A stretch of 64,000 nucleotides of DNA from Lachnospiraceae bacterium UBA7196 (GCA_002490835.1 DKUU01000026.1:5347-69346); one strand, 5' to 3'. Positions 43,823-52,836 are shown, counted from the first letter of the stretch. Translations and numbers: made by a program. The notes: generated by a model not told the origin, from the sequence alone.

Positions 43823-45187
43823 ATGAGATACGACGTGATCATTGTCGGCGCGGGACCGGGCGGCATCTACTCGGCATACGAGCTGACAAAGAATAAAACA
43901 GATCTGAAAATAGCGGTATTTGAGGCGGGTCATGCCTTGGAGAAGCGGCACTGTCCGATTGACGGCGACAAGGTGAAATCCTGCGTGGGCTGTCCGAGCT
44001 GCTCCATTATGAGCGGCTTCGGCGGCGCGGGCGCCTTTTCCGACGGGAAATATAATATCACCAACGACTTTGGCGGCACGCTCTACGAGTATGTGGGGAA
44101 GAAACAGGCGCTGGAGCTGATGCGCTATGTGGATGAGATCAATATGCGCTACGGCGGTGAAGGGACGAAACTTTATTCTACGGCGGGGACGCATTTTAAA
44201 AAGCTGTGTCTGCAGAATAAGTTAAATCTGCTGGATGCGTCGGTGCGTCATCTGGGGACTGATATCAATTATGTTGTGTTGGAAAATCTTTATGCGGAAT
44301 TGAAGGATAAGGTTGACTTTTTCTTTGATACGCCGGTGCGGACGGTGGAGAAAACGGCGGACGGTTTTCGGGTGCTCACGGAAAAGGAAGCTTATGAATG
44401 TGACAAGTGTGTCATATCCGTGGGGCGCAGCGGCAGCAAATGGATGGAGAAGGTGTGCGGCGAGCTGGATATCAAGACGAAATCGAACCGCGTGGATATC
44501 GGTGTGCGGGTGGAGATCCCGGCAGTCATTTTCTCGCATCTGACGGATGAACTTTACGAGAGCAAGATCGTATACCGCACGGAAAAATTCGAGGACAATG
44601 TGCGGACGTTCTGCATGAATCCGCACGGCATTGTAGTTACGGAGAATACCAACGGCATCGTGACTGTGAACGGACACAGTTATGAAGGGGCGGAGAAGCA
44701 GACAGCGAATACGAACTTTGCGCTGCTTGTGGCGAAGCACTTTTCAGAGCCTTTTAAGGACAGCAACGGCTACGGCGAGAGCATTGCCAGACTTTCCAAT
44801 ATGCTGGGCGGCGGCGTGATCGTGCAGCGTTTCGGCGATCTGGTGCGCGGCAGACGCAGCAACCAGAAGCGGATTTCAGAGGGTTTGATCGAGCCTACGC
44901 TTTCCGCTACGCCGGGTGATTTAAGCCTTGTGCTGCCCAAGCGTATTTTGGACGGCATTATCGAAATGATTTACGCGCTTGATAAGATCGCGCCCGGTAC
45001 GGCAAATGACGATACGCTGCTTTACGGTGTGGAAGTGAAATTCTACAATATGGAAGTGGAGATCGATGAGAATCTGGAAACGAAGCACAAAGGACTTTAC
45101 ATCATCGGGGACGGCAGCGGGGTGACGCATTCCCTGTCGCATGCTTCCGCAAGCGGGGTGTATGTGGCAAGAAAAATAATGGATTAA
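43823..45187 (+). CDS. FAD-dependent oxidoreductase of unknown substrate
   Basis: 454 residues from ATG 43823; in-frame upstream codons from 43724 have no ribosome-binding site. Rossmann motif VIIVGAGPGGIYSAYE (about 4-19), FEAG (about 33), CVGCPSC (about 54-60, possible metal or redox Cys), second dinucleotide segment, and IIGDGSGVTHSLSHASASGVYVA at the end for FAD ribityl binding. This is the family of long uncharacterised NAD(FAD)-utilising dehydrogenases of Clostridia. Co-directional with the ROK kinase 82 nt downstream. Confidence 0.85.
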   Translation: MRYDVIIVGAGPGGIYSAYELTKNKTDLKIAVFEAGHALEKRHCPIDGDKVKSCVGCPSCSIMSGFGGAGAFSDGKYNITNDFGGTLYEYVGKKQALELMRYVDEINMRYGGEGTKLYSTAGTHFKKLCLQNKLNLLDASVRHLGTDINYVVLENLYAELKDKVDFFFDTPVRTVEKTADGFRVLTEKEAYECDKCVISVGRSGSKWMEKVCGELDIKTKSNRVDIGVRVEIPAVIFSHLTDELYESKIVYRTEKFEDNVRTFCMNPHGIVVTENTNGIVTVNGHSYEGAEKQTANTNFALLVAKHFSEPFKDSNGYGESIARLSNMLGGGVIVQRFGDLVRGRRSNQKRISEGLIEPTLSATPGDLSLVLPKRILDGIIEMIYALDKIAPGTANDDTLLYGVEVKFYNMEVEIDENLETKHKGLYIIGDGSGVTHSLSHASASGVYVARKIMD

Positions 45188-45269
45188 CAGTGGAGAAGCG
45201 CGTTTTGCGATATGGCATGAGCGAGCAATGCTTGCTCCGGCTGAACGTCATAGATAAGGAGGTACAATT

Positions 45270-46142
45270 ATGATTTTAGGCGCTTTAGAAGCGGGCGGCA
45301 CAAAGATGGTGTGCGCCATTGGCAATGAGAACGGAGAGATTACGGAGCAGATTTCGATTCCTACGGAAACGCCGGAGATCACGATCCCCAAGCTTTTGGA
45401 TTTTTTTGCAGGGAAAAATATCAAGGCGCTTGGCATCGCGTGTTTCGGGCCGATTGACGTGGACAGAAATTCCGCGACTTATGGCTATATTACCACCACG
45501 CCAAAACTTGCATGGCAAAATTATAATATTGCGGGTGCGTTTCGCGAGAGGCTGGGTGTGCCGGTGGGCTTTGATACCGACGTGAACGGTTCCGCACTCG
45601 GAGAGTATACATGGGGGATTGCCAAGGGGCTGCATAGCTGTATTTATATTACCATCGGGACGGGCGTGGGCGTCGGCGCGATCGTGGACGGCAGGCTGCT
45701 GCACGGCATGATGCACCCGGAGGGCGGACACATTCTGCTGCAGAAACTTCCGCACGATGCCTATGAGGGTTTTTGCCCTTTCCATAAAAACTGCATGGAA
45801 GGATTGACGGCAGGCCCCGCGATCGAGGGCAGATGGGGACAGAAAGCAATTGAACTCGCTGACAGAAAGGAAGTCTGGGAGATGGAAGCAGAGTATATTG
45901 CGCAGGCTTTGGTTGATTATGTGATGCTCCTATCGCCCCAGCGTATTATTTTAGGCGGCGGTGTCATGCACCAGACGCAGCTTCTTCCCCTGATCCGCAC
46001 GAAGTTTAAAGAGCAATTAAACGGCTATATTAAAACGAAGGAATTAGAGGATCTTGAGAGTTATATCGTGGTGCAGAGCCTTGATGACAAGCAGGGGATT
46101 ATGGGGGCGCTGAAGCTGGGGCTGATGGAATTGGAGAAATAA
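45270..46142 (+). CDS. ROK-family fructokinase
   Basis: 290 residues, with AAGGAGG upstream. ATP site LGALEAGGTKMVCAIG, GFDTDVNGSALGE with the catalytic Asp, YITIGTGVGVG, the ROK zinc region HPEGGHILL ... CPFHKNCMEGL (His-Cys-His-Cys), and AGPAIEGRWG. This combination marks fructokinases (ScrK/GmuE group) that make fructose-6-phosphate. Possibly co-transcribed with the FAD enzyme; a hairpin GAGCGAGCA/TTGCTC lies between. Confidence 0.92.
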   Translation: MILGALEAGGTKMVCAIGNENGEITEQISIPTETPEITIPKLLDFFAGKNIKALGIACFGPIDVDRNSATYGYITTTPKLAWQNYNIAGAFRERLGVPVGFDTDVNGSALGEYTWGIAKGLHSCIYITIGTGVGVGAIVDGRLLHGMMHPEGGHILLQKLPHDAYEGFCPFHKNCMEGLTAGPAIEGRWGQKAIELADRKEVWEMEAEYIAQALVDYVMLLSPQRIILGGGVMHQTQLLPLIRTKFKEQLNGYIKTKELEDLESYIVVQSLDDKQGIMGALKLGLMELEK

Positions 46143-46269
46143 AAACGAAAGATGGTTGTTATTTGGAAGATATTTGAGTATACTATAGATAGGTTAAAAC
46201 CTTGGGCTTAACAGCAGGTATATCTCGACCTTAAACAGAGACAGTTATGAGTGGGCATATTAAATAGGA

Positions 46270-46302
46270 AAACCTCACAACGATTGCAAGGTTGTGAGGT
46301 TT
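46270..46302. terminator. Bidirectional terminator between ROK kinase and SGNH gene
   Basis: A perfect 12-bp stem, AAACCTCACAAC with GTTGTGAGGTTT around a 9-nt loop. It is near the 3' end of the minus-strand SGNH gene and downstream of the ROK gene. Confidence 0.8.
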
Positions 46303-46319
46303 CACAATTTCCTGATAGT

Positions 46320-47441
46320 TTAAACGGAAAAATAACTCCGCAGATATTCGATCAGCACATCCGCGGCCCTGCGGTGGGAAAGCGCTCCCGGATGTTCGTG
46401 CGAGCCAACTGTCTCCCTCGTGGTGTTTGGAAGCTGCAGGAAAAGGAGATTGCGGTCGCCCGTTTCCTTTGTGTAGCGGTTCATGGCGTCCGTGATGGCA
46501 GGGGTCAGGTTGTAGCCGAGCATGCCGTAGCACCAGACGATATGCGCCTGCGGGTTGTGTTTTCTCAGCATTTTTAAGAAGTTTACGACGGCGTCCTTGA
46601 AGCGGTTTAAGTCGTCCTCATGGTAGGTGCCGTCCGCATTCTTGCGCTGCTTAAAACTCTCGCCGGTAGCAGGATTAACGAAGGGCGGCTGCTCGAAGGC
46701 GGAGGCGTCGTTGGTGCCGAGATTGACGATCACGGCGTCCACCTTTCTTAAAGAAAAGTCATAGGGTTCAAAGGCGCCCAGAGCCTTATTTTTTTCGCCA
46801 TGACAGAGGCCGCAGAGCTTTTCGTAGCGGGAAGGAATGTTGGAATCGGGATTGTTGTCCCATGCCGAAAGCACGCCCCATCCGCCCTGCGAGATCATAA
46901 AGGTATCCGCGTCGAGCGCTTCGGCCGTCATCTTCGCGTAGTTGCGGCTGTAGCTCATGTACATAGGGATCCAGTCCCAGTCCTCTTTTGCGCCGTAAGT
47001 ACCTTCTCCGGAAGTGATGCTGTCGCCGACAAATTCCAGTGTAAGCTTCTTTTCGGGGACGGGAGAAAAGCTGCCGTCCGCCTGAAAGCCGTGGACGATG
47101 AGGCAACAGTTTTCGTCATCCGACATGGCCTGAAGCTCTCTGTAGATACGCACATTTTTGACCGGTTCCACGCTCATTCCGCGAAAGAGACAAACAGGAT
47201 ATGCACCGGGCATGAGCATCTGGCGGCTCATCAGTTCGCCGTTGATTTCACAAGCGATCCACATCTCATGGACAGTGTAGTTGACTTCCAGATCCACCCA
47301 AAGTTCCGAGCCGGATACATTTACTTCCACGCCGCTGCCGTTGAAAAAGAGGGGCAGCGGAGAAGCTTTCGGGATCGTGCGCCCGTGTACTTTGTAGTGG
47401 GGGAGTTCTGCGATGGGGTATTTCTTTAGACTGGGATTCAT
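46320..47441 (-). CDS. SGNH/GDSL-type carbohydrate esterase
   Basis: 373 residues, no signal peptide. N-terminal beta-sandwich (about 1-125), then the SGNH hydrolase domain: FVGDSITSGEG with nucleophile Ser (about 142), GGWGV, VNLGTNDAS with Asn, and SHEHPGALSHRRAA with catalytic His near 355. The two-domain order resembles CE2-type acetyl-xylan or glucomannan esterases. A cytoplasmic enzyme deacylating imported oligosaccharides fits the lack of a signal and the nearby fructokinase. Confidence 0.85.
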   Translation of the reverse strand: MNPSLKKYPIAELPHYKVHGRTIPKASPLPLFFNGSGVEVNVSGSELWVDLEVNYTVHEMWIACEINGELMSRQMLMPGAYPVCLFRGMSVEPVKNVRIYRELQAMSDDENCCLIVHGFQADGSFSPVPEKKLTLEFVGDSITSGEGTYGAKEDWDWIPMYMSYSRNYAKMTAEALDADTFMISQGGWGVLSAWDNNPDSNIPSRYEKLCGLCHGEKNKALGAFEPYDFSLRKVDAVIVNLGTNDASAFEQPPFVNPATGESFKQRKNADGTYHEDDLNRFKDAVVNFLKMLRKHNPQAHIVWCYGMLGYNLTPAITDAMNRYTKETGDRNLLFLQLPNTTRETVGSHEHPGALSHRRAADVLIEYLRSYFSV

Positions 47442-47616
47442 GGTGGTACCTGCCTTTCTGTATTTAATTAGGTTGATTCATATATTTTCCGTGTTGTAAA
47501 ATTTTGATGTTCAAGCGATTCGTCCTTTTTATCGTAGCAGGAATTTGGGCAGAAAGCAAACTTTATTCAATGTTTTTGGCAATTTGAATTTTATTAATAG
47601 AAAATAGAAAAATCTC

Positions 47617-47645
47617 TTGACCTTGACGGAACGTCATAGTATACA
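47617..47645 (+). promoter_or_regulatory. MerR-type promoter with dyad in the spacer
   Basis: TTGACC (47617-47622), 17 nt, TATACA (47640-47645). The spacer carries TGACG-N3-CGTCA (47624-47636), the dyad position typical for MerR regulators. Probably autoregulated. Confidence 0.6.
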
Positions 47646-47691
47646 GTGGTTTTATCAGGGACAGGAAAACCAAAAAGGAATCGAGGAAAAC

Positions 47692-48543
47692 ATGAGAACG
47701 GTAAAGGAATTATCAACCATCACAGGTATCAGCGTGCGCGCGCTTCATTACTACGACGAGATTGGGCTGCTTACACCGACGGCGAAAAGTGAAGCGGGAT
47801 ACCGGCTTTATGACGATAAGGCTTTGGAGATATTGCGGCAGATTTTATTCTTCCGTGAGTTTGATATTCCTTTGGGAAAGATCAAGTCTATTTTGGAGAA
47901 TCCTGCTCTTGACCAGAAACAGATTTTACAGATGCAAAGAGAGATGCTGGTGGCGCAGAAGGCCAGAACAGAGCGGCTGATTGCCGGCATCGACAAGATT
48001 CTGAAAGGAGAAGATACAATGGATTTTGCAATTTTTAACAGAACGGAAGTAGAAGAAATGTTTGACGCAATGTTTACACAGATGCCCGAACAGATCAGGC
48101 AGATTGCCATCGATGAATTTGGTGGTGCCGATGCGTGGCGGGCGCATTATATTGAGGCATTGTCGTCAGAGCAGATGCAGAAGTCATTTGCAAAAGTCGT
48201 CGAGTGGTATGGCGGAAAGGAAGCGTATCAGGATGCGGCAAAGCGTCCTGTGAGTAAGCAGGTCGTTGAAAGCTACAACAAGAGACTGGATGCCATTCTG
48301 CAAAAACTGGCGGCAAAAAAGGGATGCCCTGTGGATTCTTTCGAGGTGAAGGAGATTGTGGGTGAATACGGTTTCGTTACCAAACAGGCTTCCGGCATGA
48401 AGGATGAGAAAGAATTTATGCTGGTTTATGCGGAGTATTTCCGTAAGGATCCCATGCGGTCCGAGCTGGACAAAAAGTACGGCACGGGAAGCGCAGTGTT
48501 TTTTGCCGCCGCAATAGAGACCTTTTACGGAAAAACGGAGTAA
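47692..48543 (+). CDS. MerR-family regulator with TipAS ligand-binding domain
   Basis: 283 residues from ATG 47692; GAGGAAAA upstream. N-terminal MerR helix-turn-helix (VKELSTITGISVRALHYYDEIGLLTPT), coiled-coil dimerisation helix to about 108, and a C-terminal TipAS domain (MFDAMFTQMPEQIRQIA through FFAAAIETFYGKTE). TipAL-type regulators bind thiopeptides and other drugs and activate exporters. The convergent MFS exporter next door may be a target, although its own promoter lacks the dyad. Confidence 0.9.
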   Translation: MRTVKELSTITGISVRALHYYDEIGLLTPTAKSEAGYRLYDDKALEILRQILFFREFDIPLGKIKSILENPALDQKQILQMQREMLVAQKARTERLIAGIDKILKGEDTMDFAIFNRTEVEEMFDAMFTQMPEQIRQIAIDEFGGADAWRAHYIEALSSEQMQKSFAKVVEWYGGKEAYQDAAKRPVSKQVVESYNKRLDAILQKLAAKKGCPVDSFEVKEIVGEYGFVTKQASGMKDEKEFMLVYAEYFRKDPMRSELDKKYGTGSAVFFAAAIETFYGKTE

Positions 48544-48551
48544 GGAAGTAA

Positions 48552-48648
48552 GGAGAATGCCGTATTTCAGGCATTCTCTTGCATGAAACTTAGTGCTTCT
48601 TGGCGTCCCGTCCAATGGCGGGACGTCTTTTAGAAGCACTTTTCATGT
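48552..48648. repeat. Double-hairpin repeat element, copy 1
   Basis: Hairpin 48553-48578 (GAGAATGC with GCATTCTC) followed by a long cruciform 48583-48646 (ATGAAAC and AGTGCTTCT with AGAAGCACT and TTTCAT, enclosing GTCCCG/CGGGAC). The same plan recurs at 61420-61517. Between two convergent genes it probably also terminates transcription. Confidence 0.7.
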
Positions 48649-49751
48649 TACCATCGTGAAAAGAAAACCCCCGCCAGCGGCGACAGCGCCACCATAATAA
48701 TCGAAAAGGTAAAGGATTCGATCGAAATGAGCGTCGCCCTTTGCTCGGACGGAAACATATCCTGCAAGATCGTGTTCGTCCTGACTTGCAGGGTGTCGTC
48801 AGCAAAGGCTGCAATAAAACCGCCGAGCGTCATCAGCAGACAGATGCCCGAATGTTCGAAAAACACGCCCAGACACACCAGCGCCGCCGTCATGGCAAAG
48901 ATAGTTCTGTACCTTGTTTTCCATTTCAGCACGACCTTCGCGCCGAGGATGCCTCCCATTTCCATGAAAAACAGGGCGGCGCCCAGCGCCCAGTTCGGCA
49001 TTCCTGCCGCGGGCAGTTTGGCCTGTAGGAAAAACAACAGCAGGATGTCTAACGCTCCGACAAAAGAATTGCAAAACATTAGGGCGGTCGCTCTTTTCTC
49101 CTTTTTCAGGAAGGACAGGCTTGACAGAAAGCACTGTACTAATTCTGATTTGACCGATTCAGTCAATTGGGCCGTATCACTGCCTTCCCCATCGTACACC
49201 CGCGCCTCATATAGGGAGAGGACGATCATGATCTGCAGGATGCACATCACAACATCCGTGCTGTAGGCCGCCCTGTGTCCAATGAAAAGCGCAAAGCCCG
49301 CGCACAGGGTCGAAAAGCCGCTGCACAGGCGATACAGGATCAATTGATTGGAAGCATACTTCTCAAAATAGCTTTCTTCTTTCGCCAGCTTTAGGGAATC
49401 ATAGGCAAGCGCATCCCCTGAGCCGGAAGCGAAATTGTAGCTTGCGGCGTGGAAGGCTATGGAAATGCAGACCATGGCAAGATTGCAGGAAAGGATCATC
49501 ACGATATTTCCCACGGTGCGCATGATACTGCTTACAAGCAGCATTTTCTTCCGGCCGAACTGATCGGCGAAAACGCCGGACGGAATTTCAAGCAAAATGC
49601 TTGTGATATGAAAGACGGTTTCCGCAAGACCGATCTCGGCAAGGCTGTAGCCTCTGGCCGCAAGGATCGCGACCCACGCTCCGGTCAGTGACAAATTTCC
49701 CGTCACGGAAGACAGGTATAACTTTCTTATCTGATTTTTAATTTTTTGCAT
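48648..49751 (-). CDS. MFS exporter
   Basis: 367 residues, about ten to twelve membrane helices. Typical MFS drug-exporter traits: GLAETVFHITSILLEIPSGVFADQFGRKKMLLVS (motif A between helices 2 and 3) and a second-half FFMEMGGILGAKV. Similar proteins export macrolides, lincosamides or unknown drugs. Its own leader (49760-49983), with promoter, leader peptide and ribosome-binding-site hairpin, supports antibiotic-inducible expression. The substrate is not known. Confidence 0.85.
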   Translation of the reverse strand: MQKIKNQIRKLYLSSVTGNLSLTGAWVAILAARGYSLAEIGLAETVFHITSILLEIPSGVFADQFGRKKMLLVSSIMRTVGNIVMILSCNLAMVCISIAFHAASYNFASGSGDALAYDSLKLAKEESYFEKYASNQLILYRLCSGFSTLCAGFALFIGHRAAYSTDVVMCILQIMIVLSLYEARVYDGEGSDTAQLTESVKSELVQCFLSSLSFLKKEKRATALMFCNSFVGALDILLLFFLQAKLPAAGMPNWALGAALFFMEMGGILGAKVVLKWKTRYRTIFAMTAALVCLGVFFEHSGICLLMTLGGFIAAFADDTLQVRTNTILQDMFPSEQRATLISIESFTFSIIMVALSPLAGVFFSRW

Positions 49752-49759
49752 AAAAAAAC

Positions 49760-49793
49760 CTCCTTAGCTTTTTGACAGTCAAAAGTTAAGGAG
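49760..49793 (-). promoter_or_regulatory. Hairpin sequestering the MFS ribosome-binding site
   Basis: On the minus strand CTCCTTA (49793-49787) pairs with TAAGGAG (49766-49760), which is the Shine-Dalgarno 8-9 nt before ATG 49751; AACTTTTGACT/AGTCAAAAAG extends the stem. Translation should be blocked unless the hairpin is opened. Confidence 0.75.
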
Positions 49794-49817
49794 ATAATGT
49801 CCCGAAAAAAGGGCGCA

Positions 49818-49883
49818 CTATCCCCGTAAGGGGGATGAGATGCTTCCTTTTTGCAGTTGCAGATTAATGTTTTTCCAGATCAT
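49818..49883 (-). CDS. Putative leader peptide of the MFS gene
   Basis: 21 codons, MIWKNINLQL then QKGSISSPLRG, stop at 49820-49818. Its last codons form a hairpin (49820-49836, ATCCCC with GGGGAT), followed on the minus strand by T6 (49810-49805), a possible attenuator. Ribosome stalling here could expose the MFS ribosome-binding site. No clear ribosome-binding site of its own is seen. Confidence 0.45.
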   Translation of the reverse strand: MIWKNINLQLQKGSISSPLRG

Positions 49884-49954
49884 AATTACCAATATAAGGT
49901 CATCAGACTTATTTTCAATCTTCTGCCTTGGGTCAAATTTTTATGCTGATACCT

Positions 49955-49983
49955 ATTCTACAGAACAGCCGCCCATATGTCAA
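49955..49983 (-). promoter_or_regulatory. Promoter of the MFS leader
   Basis: Minus strand TTGACA (49983-49978), 17 nt, TAGAAT (49960-49955). It gives a leader of about 200 nt. The -35 lies in the left duplicated segment flanking the restriction-modification system. Confidence 0.7.
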
Positions 49984-50044
49984 GGAAAGCCTGCGGCGAA
50001 TTGCCGGCAGTCCGGCGGCAAACTGTTTTGTCGGACTGTCGGAT
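49969..50044 (+). repeat. Direct repeat, left copy, flanking the restriction-modification module
   Basis: 76 bp beginning CCGCCCATATGTCAAGG. It matches 52759-52812 over 54 bp with two mismatches; the left copy has 22 extra bases. Only the module at 50198-52736 lies between. Confidence 0.85.
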
Positions 50045-50197
50045 GCGGATATGCAAACCAAATGTACGTAGTTAAAAAAATATGACGTAATATTAAATTT
50101 GTTTGACAAACAAGAACATATGTTCTAAAATAAAAGAGCATAAAGACCTGGACAATTATGGAAACAAATGATAAAATAAACTAGGGAGGAAAAGACA

Positions 50198-51517
50198 ATG
50201 GCATATGCAATAGATTTATTTTGTGGTGCCGGCGGTATGAGCGAAGGCATTATTCAAGCAGGATTTCATATTCTTTTCTCTAGTGATATTAATTCTGATG
50301 TGCAGAGAACATATATGAACAGGCATGAACAGTTAGGATTGCGTCAGGGCGTAAATACGCATTTTCATAGAGGAGATATCCGGGATTTAAATGGCGATAT
50401 CATTAGAGAGTCAATTCGCAATTTAGAAATGTTCAGAGATCAGGACAATCCTGAGATTGATGCAATTTTTGGCGGACCGCCTTGTCAAGGATTCAGCAGA
50501 GCGGGAAGAAGAAATCCAAATGATCCCAGAAATATGTTGTTTCGCGAATATTTGAGAGTGATCAGTGAAGTTCGCCCCAAATATGTGGTATTAGAGAATG
50601 TAACAGGTTTTATCGATACTAAATTTTACGGATTTGTCGGTGTGACTGAGCATCTATATGAAGACGGTGAGTCGGCACCTGATATCTTGTGTAACGAGTT
50701 TCGTTTGATCGGATATCAAACGCTGGAACCTAAAATTTTAAATGCGGCTCATTATGGTGTGCCGCAGCGAAGAAATAGAATCATATTTATGGCTTATAGA
50801 AACGATGTGCCAGCACCAGCTTATCCCAAAGCAACACATAATGATGAGACAGCTTTGACGATCACGGACGCGATCAGTGATTTGATTCGCGATGAAAATG
50901 AACGTAATCAGGTTCATGCGAATCATACGGATTATCAAGAGATTTCAAGGGAAGGGCGCACTCCAGATATTCATGGTAATCCCATTCATAGTGGCGGCAT
51001 GATACATAATAATGAGATATCGACACATCAGCAGATTATTTCCGAAAGATTTTCATTGTTCAGAGAAGGGGAAGATGGCGCAGGATTAAGGAATCGCGTG
51101 ATGTCAGAGGGAATTGACATTGCCGATGCTCCGGCGCTCATTGCTCACTGCGTAGAGCAAATGGGAATTGGGGAAGAAGAGGTGGTTGCGTTATTCGGAG
51201 CTGGAAATGTAAGTGAAGAAAATGCCGATATTTTACTAACAAAGAAAAATATTAGAACAAGATTAGATAGAAACAGACCATCAGCGACTGTCATGACGAT
51301 TGCGGACGATTATATCTCTCCGTTCGAGCCGAGAACTTTTACGGTTAGGGAGTTGGCGCGAATACAGTCGTTTGACGACAGTTTTGAGTTTTTAGGGAAG
51401 AGGACGACCGGTGGCCTGAGAAGGCGCGTAGAAGTGCCTCAATATTCACAAGTCGGCAATGCGGTGCCGCCGCTGTTAGCCAAAGCGGTTGCGGCTGAAA
51501 TCATGAGAGTGTTATGA
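50198..51517 (+). CDS. DNA (cytosine-5) methyltransferase of a type II system
   Basis: 439 residues. All main 5mC motifs: I (AIDLFCGAGGMSEGI, 3-17), IV with catalytic Cys (FGGPPCQGFSRAGRRN, about 96-111), VI (VLENVTGF), VIII (VPQRRNRIIFMAY), a variable target-recognition region (about 240-380) and X (QYSQVGNAVPPLLAKAV). It methylates the host DNA against the nuclease encoded 10 nt downstream. GGGAGGAAA upstream. Confidence 0.95.
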   Translation: MAYAIDLFCGAGGMSEGIIQAGFHILFSSDINSDVQRTYMNRHEQLGLRQGVNTHFHRGDIRDLNGDIIRESIRNLEMFRDQDNPEIDAIFGGPPCQGFSRAGRRNPNDPRNMLFREYLRVISEVRPKYVVLENVTGFIDTKFYGFVGVTEHLYEDGESAPDILCNEFRLIGYQTLEPKILNAAHYGVPQRRNRIIFMAYRNDVPAPAYPKATHNDETALTITDAISDLIRDENERNQVHANHTDYQEISREGRTPDIHGNPIHSGGMIHNNEISTHQQIISERFSLFREGEDGAGLRNRVMSEGIDIADAPALIAHCVEQMGIGEEEVVALFGAGNVSEENADILLTKKNIRTRLDRNRPSATVMTIADDYISPFEPRTFTVRELARIQSFDDSFEFLGKRTTGGLRRRVEVPQYSQVGNAVPPLLAKAVAAEIMRVL

Positions 51518-51527
51518 TGAGGTAATT

Positions 51528-52736
51528 ATGTTAAAAATGTCAGATGCAGCAATTAAGGATTTTTTACCGTTTTTTGCGAACGCGGGATTAGAGGTTGCTT
51601 TTTTGGTGCCGACACCGAACGGGTATCAAAAATCGATTATGGATGCAACGATGCCATTAAGAGAACTGTTAAGAGAAGCGAACATCCATAATTTTGCAGA
51701 GCAAAGGCAGGGACCGGAATATAAAGAGTTGGTAAAAACATATTTCTTAACAGCAGACGGCATGATCGAAACGGCAGCCTCTTTATATAGACCGATAACA
51801 AAGCAAGGGGATCCCAGAATATGGTTTTACGATCTGAAACGATATTGTGTGCCGTGTAACTTGCTGGCTATCTTAGCTAATAAGGGTAATCTATATGTGC
51901 TGAATCTATCTGATAAGAAAATTGTAAAATCAATGAATTTTGGCTTTATCAGTGAGGTTATTCAGCAGTTTATTGATGACGGTAATGCCGTTGCGAACGA
52001 GTTATTAAAGAAGATTCAGGATCTTCATAATAGCGGATTTTTAGAAAGTATTACAGCGGGAGATCCGGGGGTAGGGGATACGCTTGAATATGCGCTTGGT
52101 ATTGCGAGGAATCCGTCAAAATTACCGGATTACAAGGGTATCGAGTTAAAGGCAAGCAGAACATCGACCTATAATAAGCCAAAGACAAGTAACAGGGTGA
52201 ATTTATTCACGCAGGTGCCGGATTGGAAAAATAGTCGAGGAATGAATCGGGTAAAGCTGCTTGATACGTATGGTTATTGGAAAACGCAAGAGGATGGGTC
52301 CCAAAGGTTTGATTTAAATTGTACATTACGTGCAAACGTGCCTAATCCACAAGGCTTATTTTTAGAAGTCGATATAGAGAATGATTTGCTGGTAAGTTAT
52401 TGTACAAAAGATGATGCGATAAAGCGGTATGTGGCGCAATGGAATTTTTTATTGCTGAGACAGAGATTACTGGAAAAACATAAGGAAACATTCTGGGTAA
52501 AGGCTACAAGTAAAATGGAAAATGGGCAGGAATATTTCCGGTATGATAAAGTGGTTCATACAAAGAATCCAAATGCAAGTTTATTTCCACAATTGATTGA
52601 AGAAGGCGTCATTACAGTGGATTATATTATGCATAGAGAAGAGAACGGTACGGTAAGAGACCATGGTTTTCCGTTTAAGATATTTCCGAAAGATTTAGAT
52701 TTACTATTTCCGGAGCCGAAGACATATGAATTTTGA
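51528..52736 (+). CDS. Type II restriction endonuclease, MvaI/BcnI family
   Basis: 402 residues. The C-terminal half matches MvaI/BcnI: GDTLEYALGIARNPSKLPDYKGIELKASR gives the E...ExK-type catalytic site, and LFTQVPDWKNSRGM and LFLEVD follow. Relatives cut CCWGG or CCSGG as monomers; a related target is likely but not proven. The N-terminal 170 residues are extra compared with MvaI and may bind DNA. Short spacing to the methylase shows one operon. Confidence 0.85.
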   Translation: MLKMSDAAIKDFLPFFANAGLEVAFLVPTPNGYQKSIMDATMPLRELLREANIHNFAEQRQGPEYKELVKTYFLTADGMIETAASLYRPITKQGDPRIWFYDLKRYCVPCNLLAILANKGNLYVLNLSDKKIVKSMNFGFISEVIQQFIDDGNAVANELLKKIQDLHNSGFLESITAGDPGVGDTLEYALGIARNPSKLPDYKGIELKASRTSTYNKPKTSNRVNLFTQVPDWKNSRGMNRVKLLDTYGYWKTQEDGSQRFDLNCTLRANVPNPQGLFLEVDIENDLLVSYCTKDDAIKRYVAQWNFLLLRQRLLEKHKETFWVKATSKMENGQEYFRYDKVVHTKNPNASLFPQLIEEGVITVDYIMHREENGTVRDHGFPFKIFPKDLDLLFPEPKTYEF

Positions 52737-52758
52737 TGGAATCAAGCCTACAGCTCCA

Positions 52759-52812
52759 CCGCCCATATGTCAAGGAAAGCCGGCGGCGGACTGTTTTGTC
52801 GGACTGTCGGAT
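52759..52812 (+). repeat. Direct repeat, right copy, flanking the restriction-modification module
   Basis: 54 bp, 52 identical to the left copy 49969-50044 apart from a 22-bp gap. It also provides the left arm of the terminator at 52782. Confidence 0.85.
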
Positions 52813-52836
52813 ATGAGCTCCGCCGCCTGCTTTTTT
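52782..52836 (+). terminator. Terminator of the restriction-modification operon
   Basis: GGCGGCGGA (52782-52790) pairs with TCCGCCGCC (52819-52827), then TGC and T6. The long loop holds the rest of the repeat. Confidence 0.6.

Noticed and set aside
44222..44740. 172-codon minus-strand frame inside the FAD oxidoreductase
   Set aside because: Antisense shadow of a well-supported gene.
49801..49900. T-box or metabolite riboswitch in the MFS leader
   Set aside because: No T-box signature or known aptamer core; leader peptide with ribosome-binding-site hairpin explains the region better.
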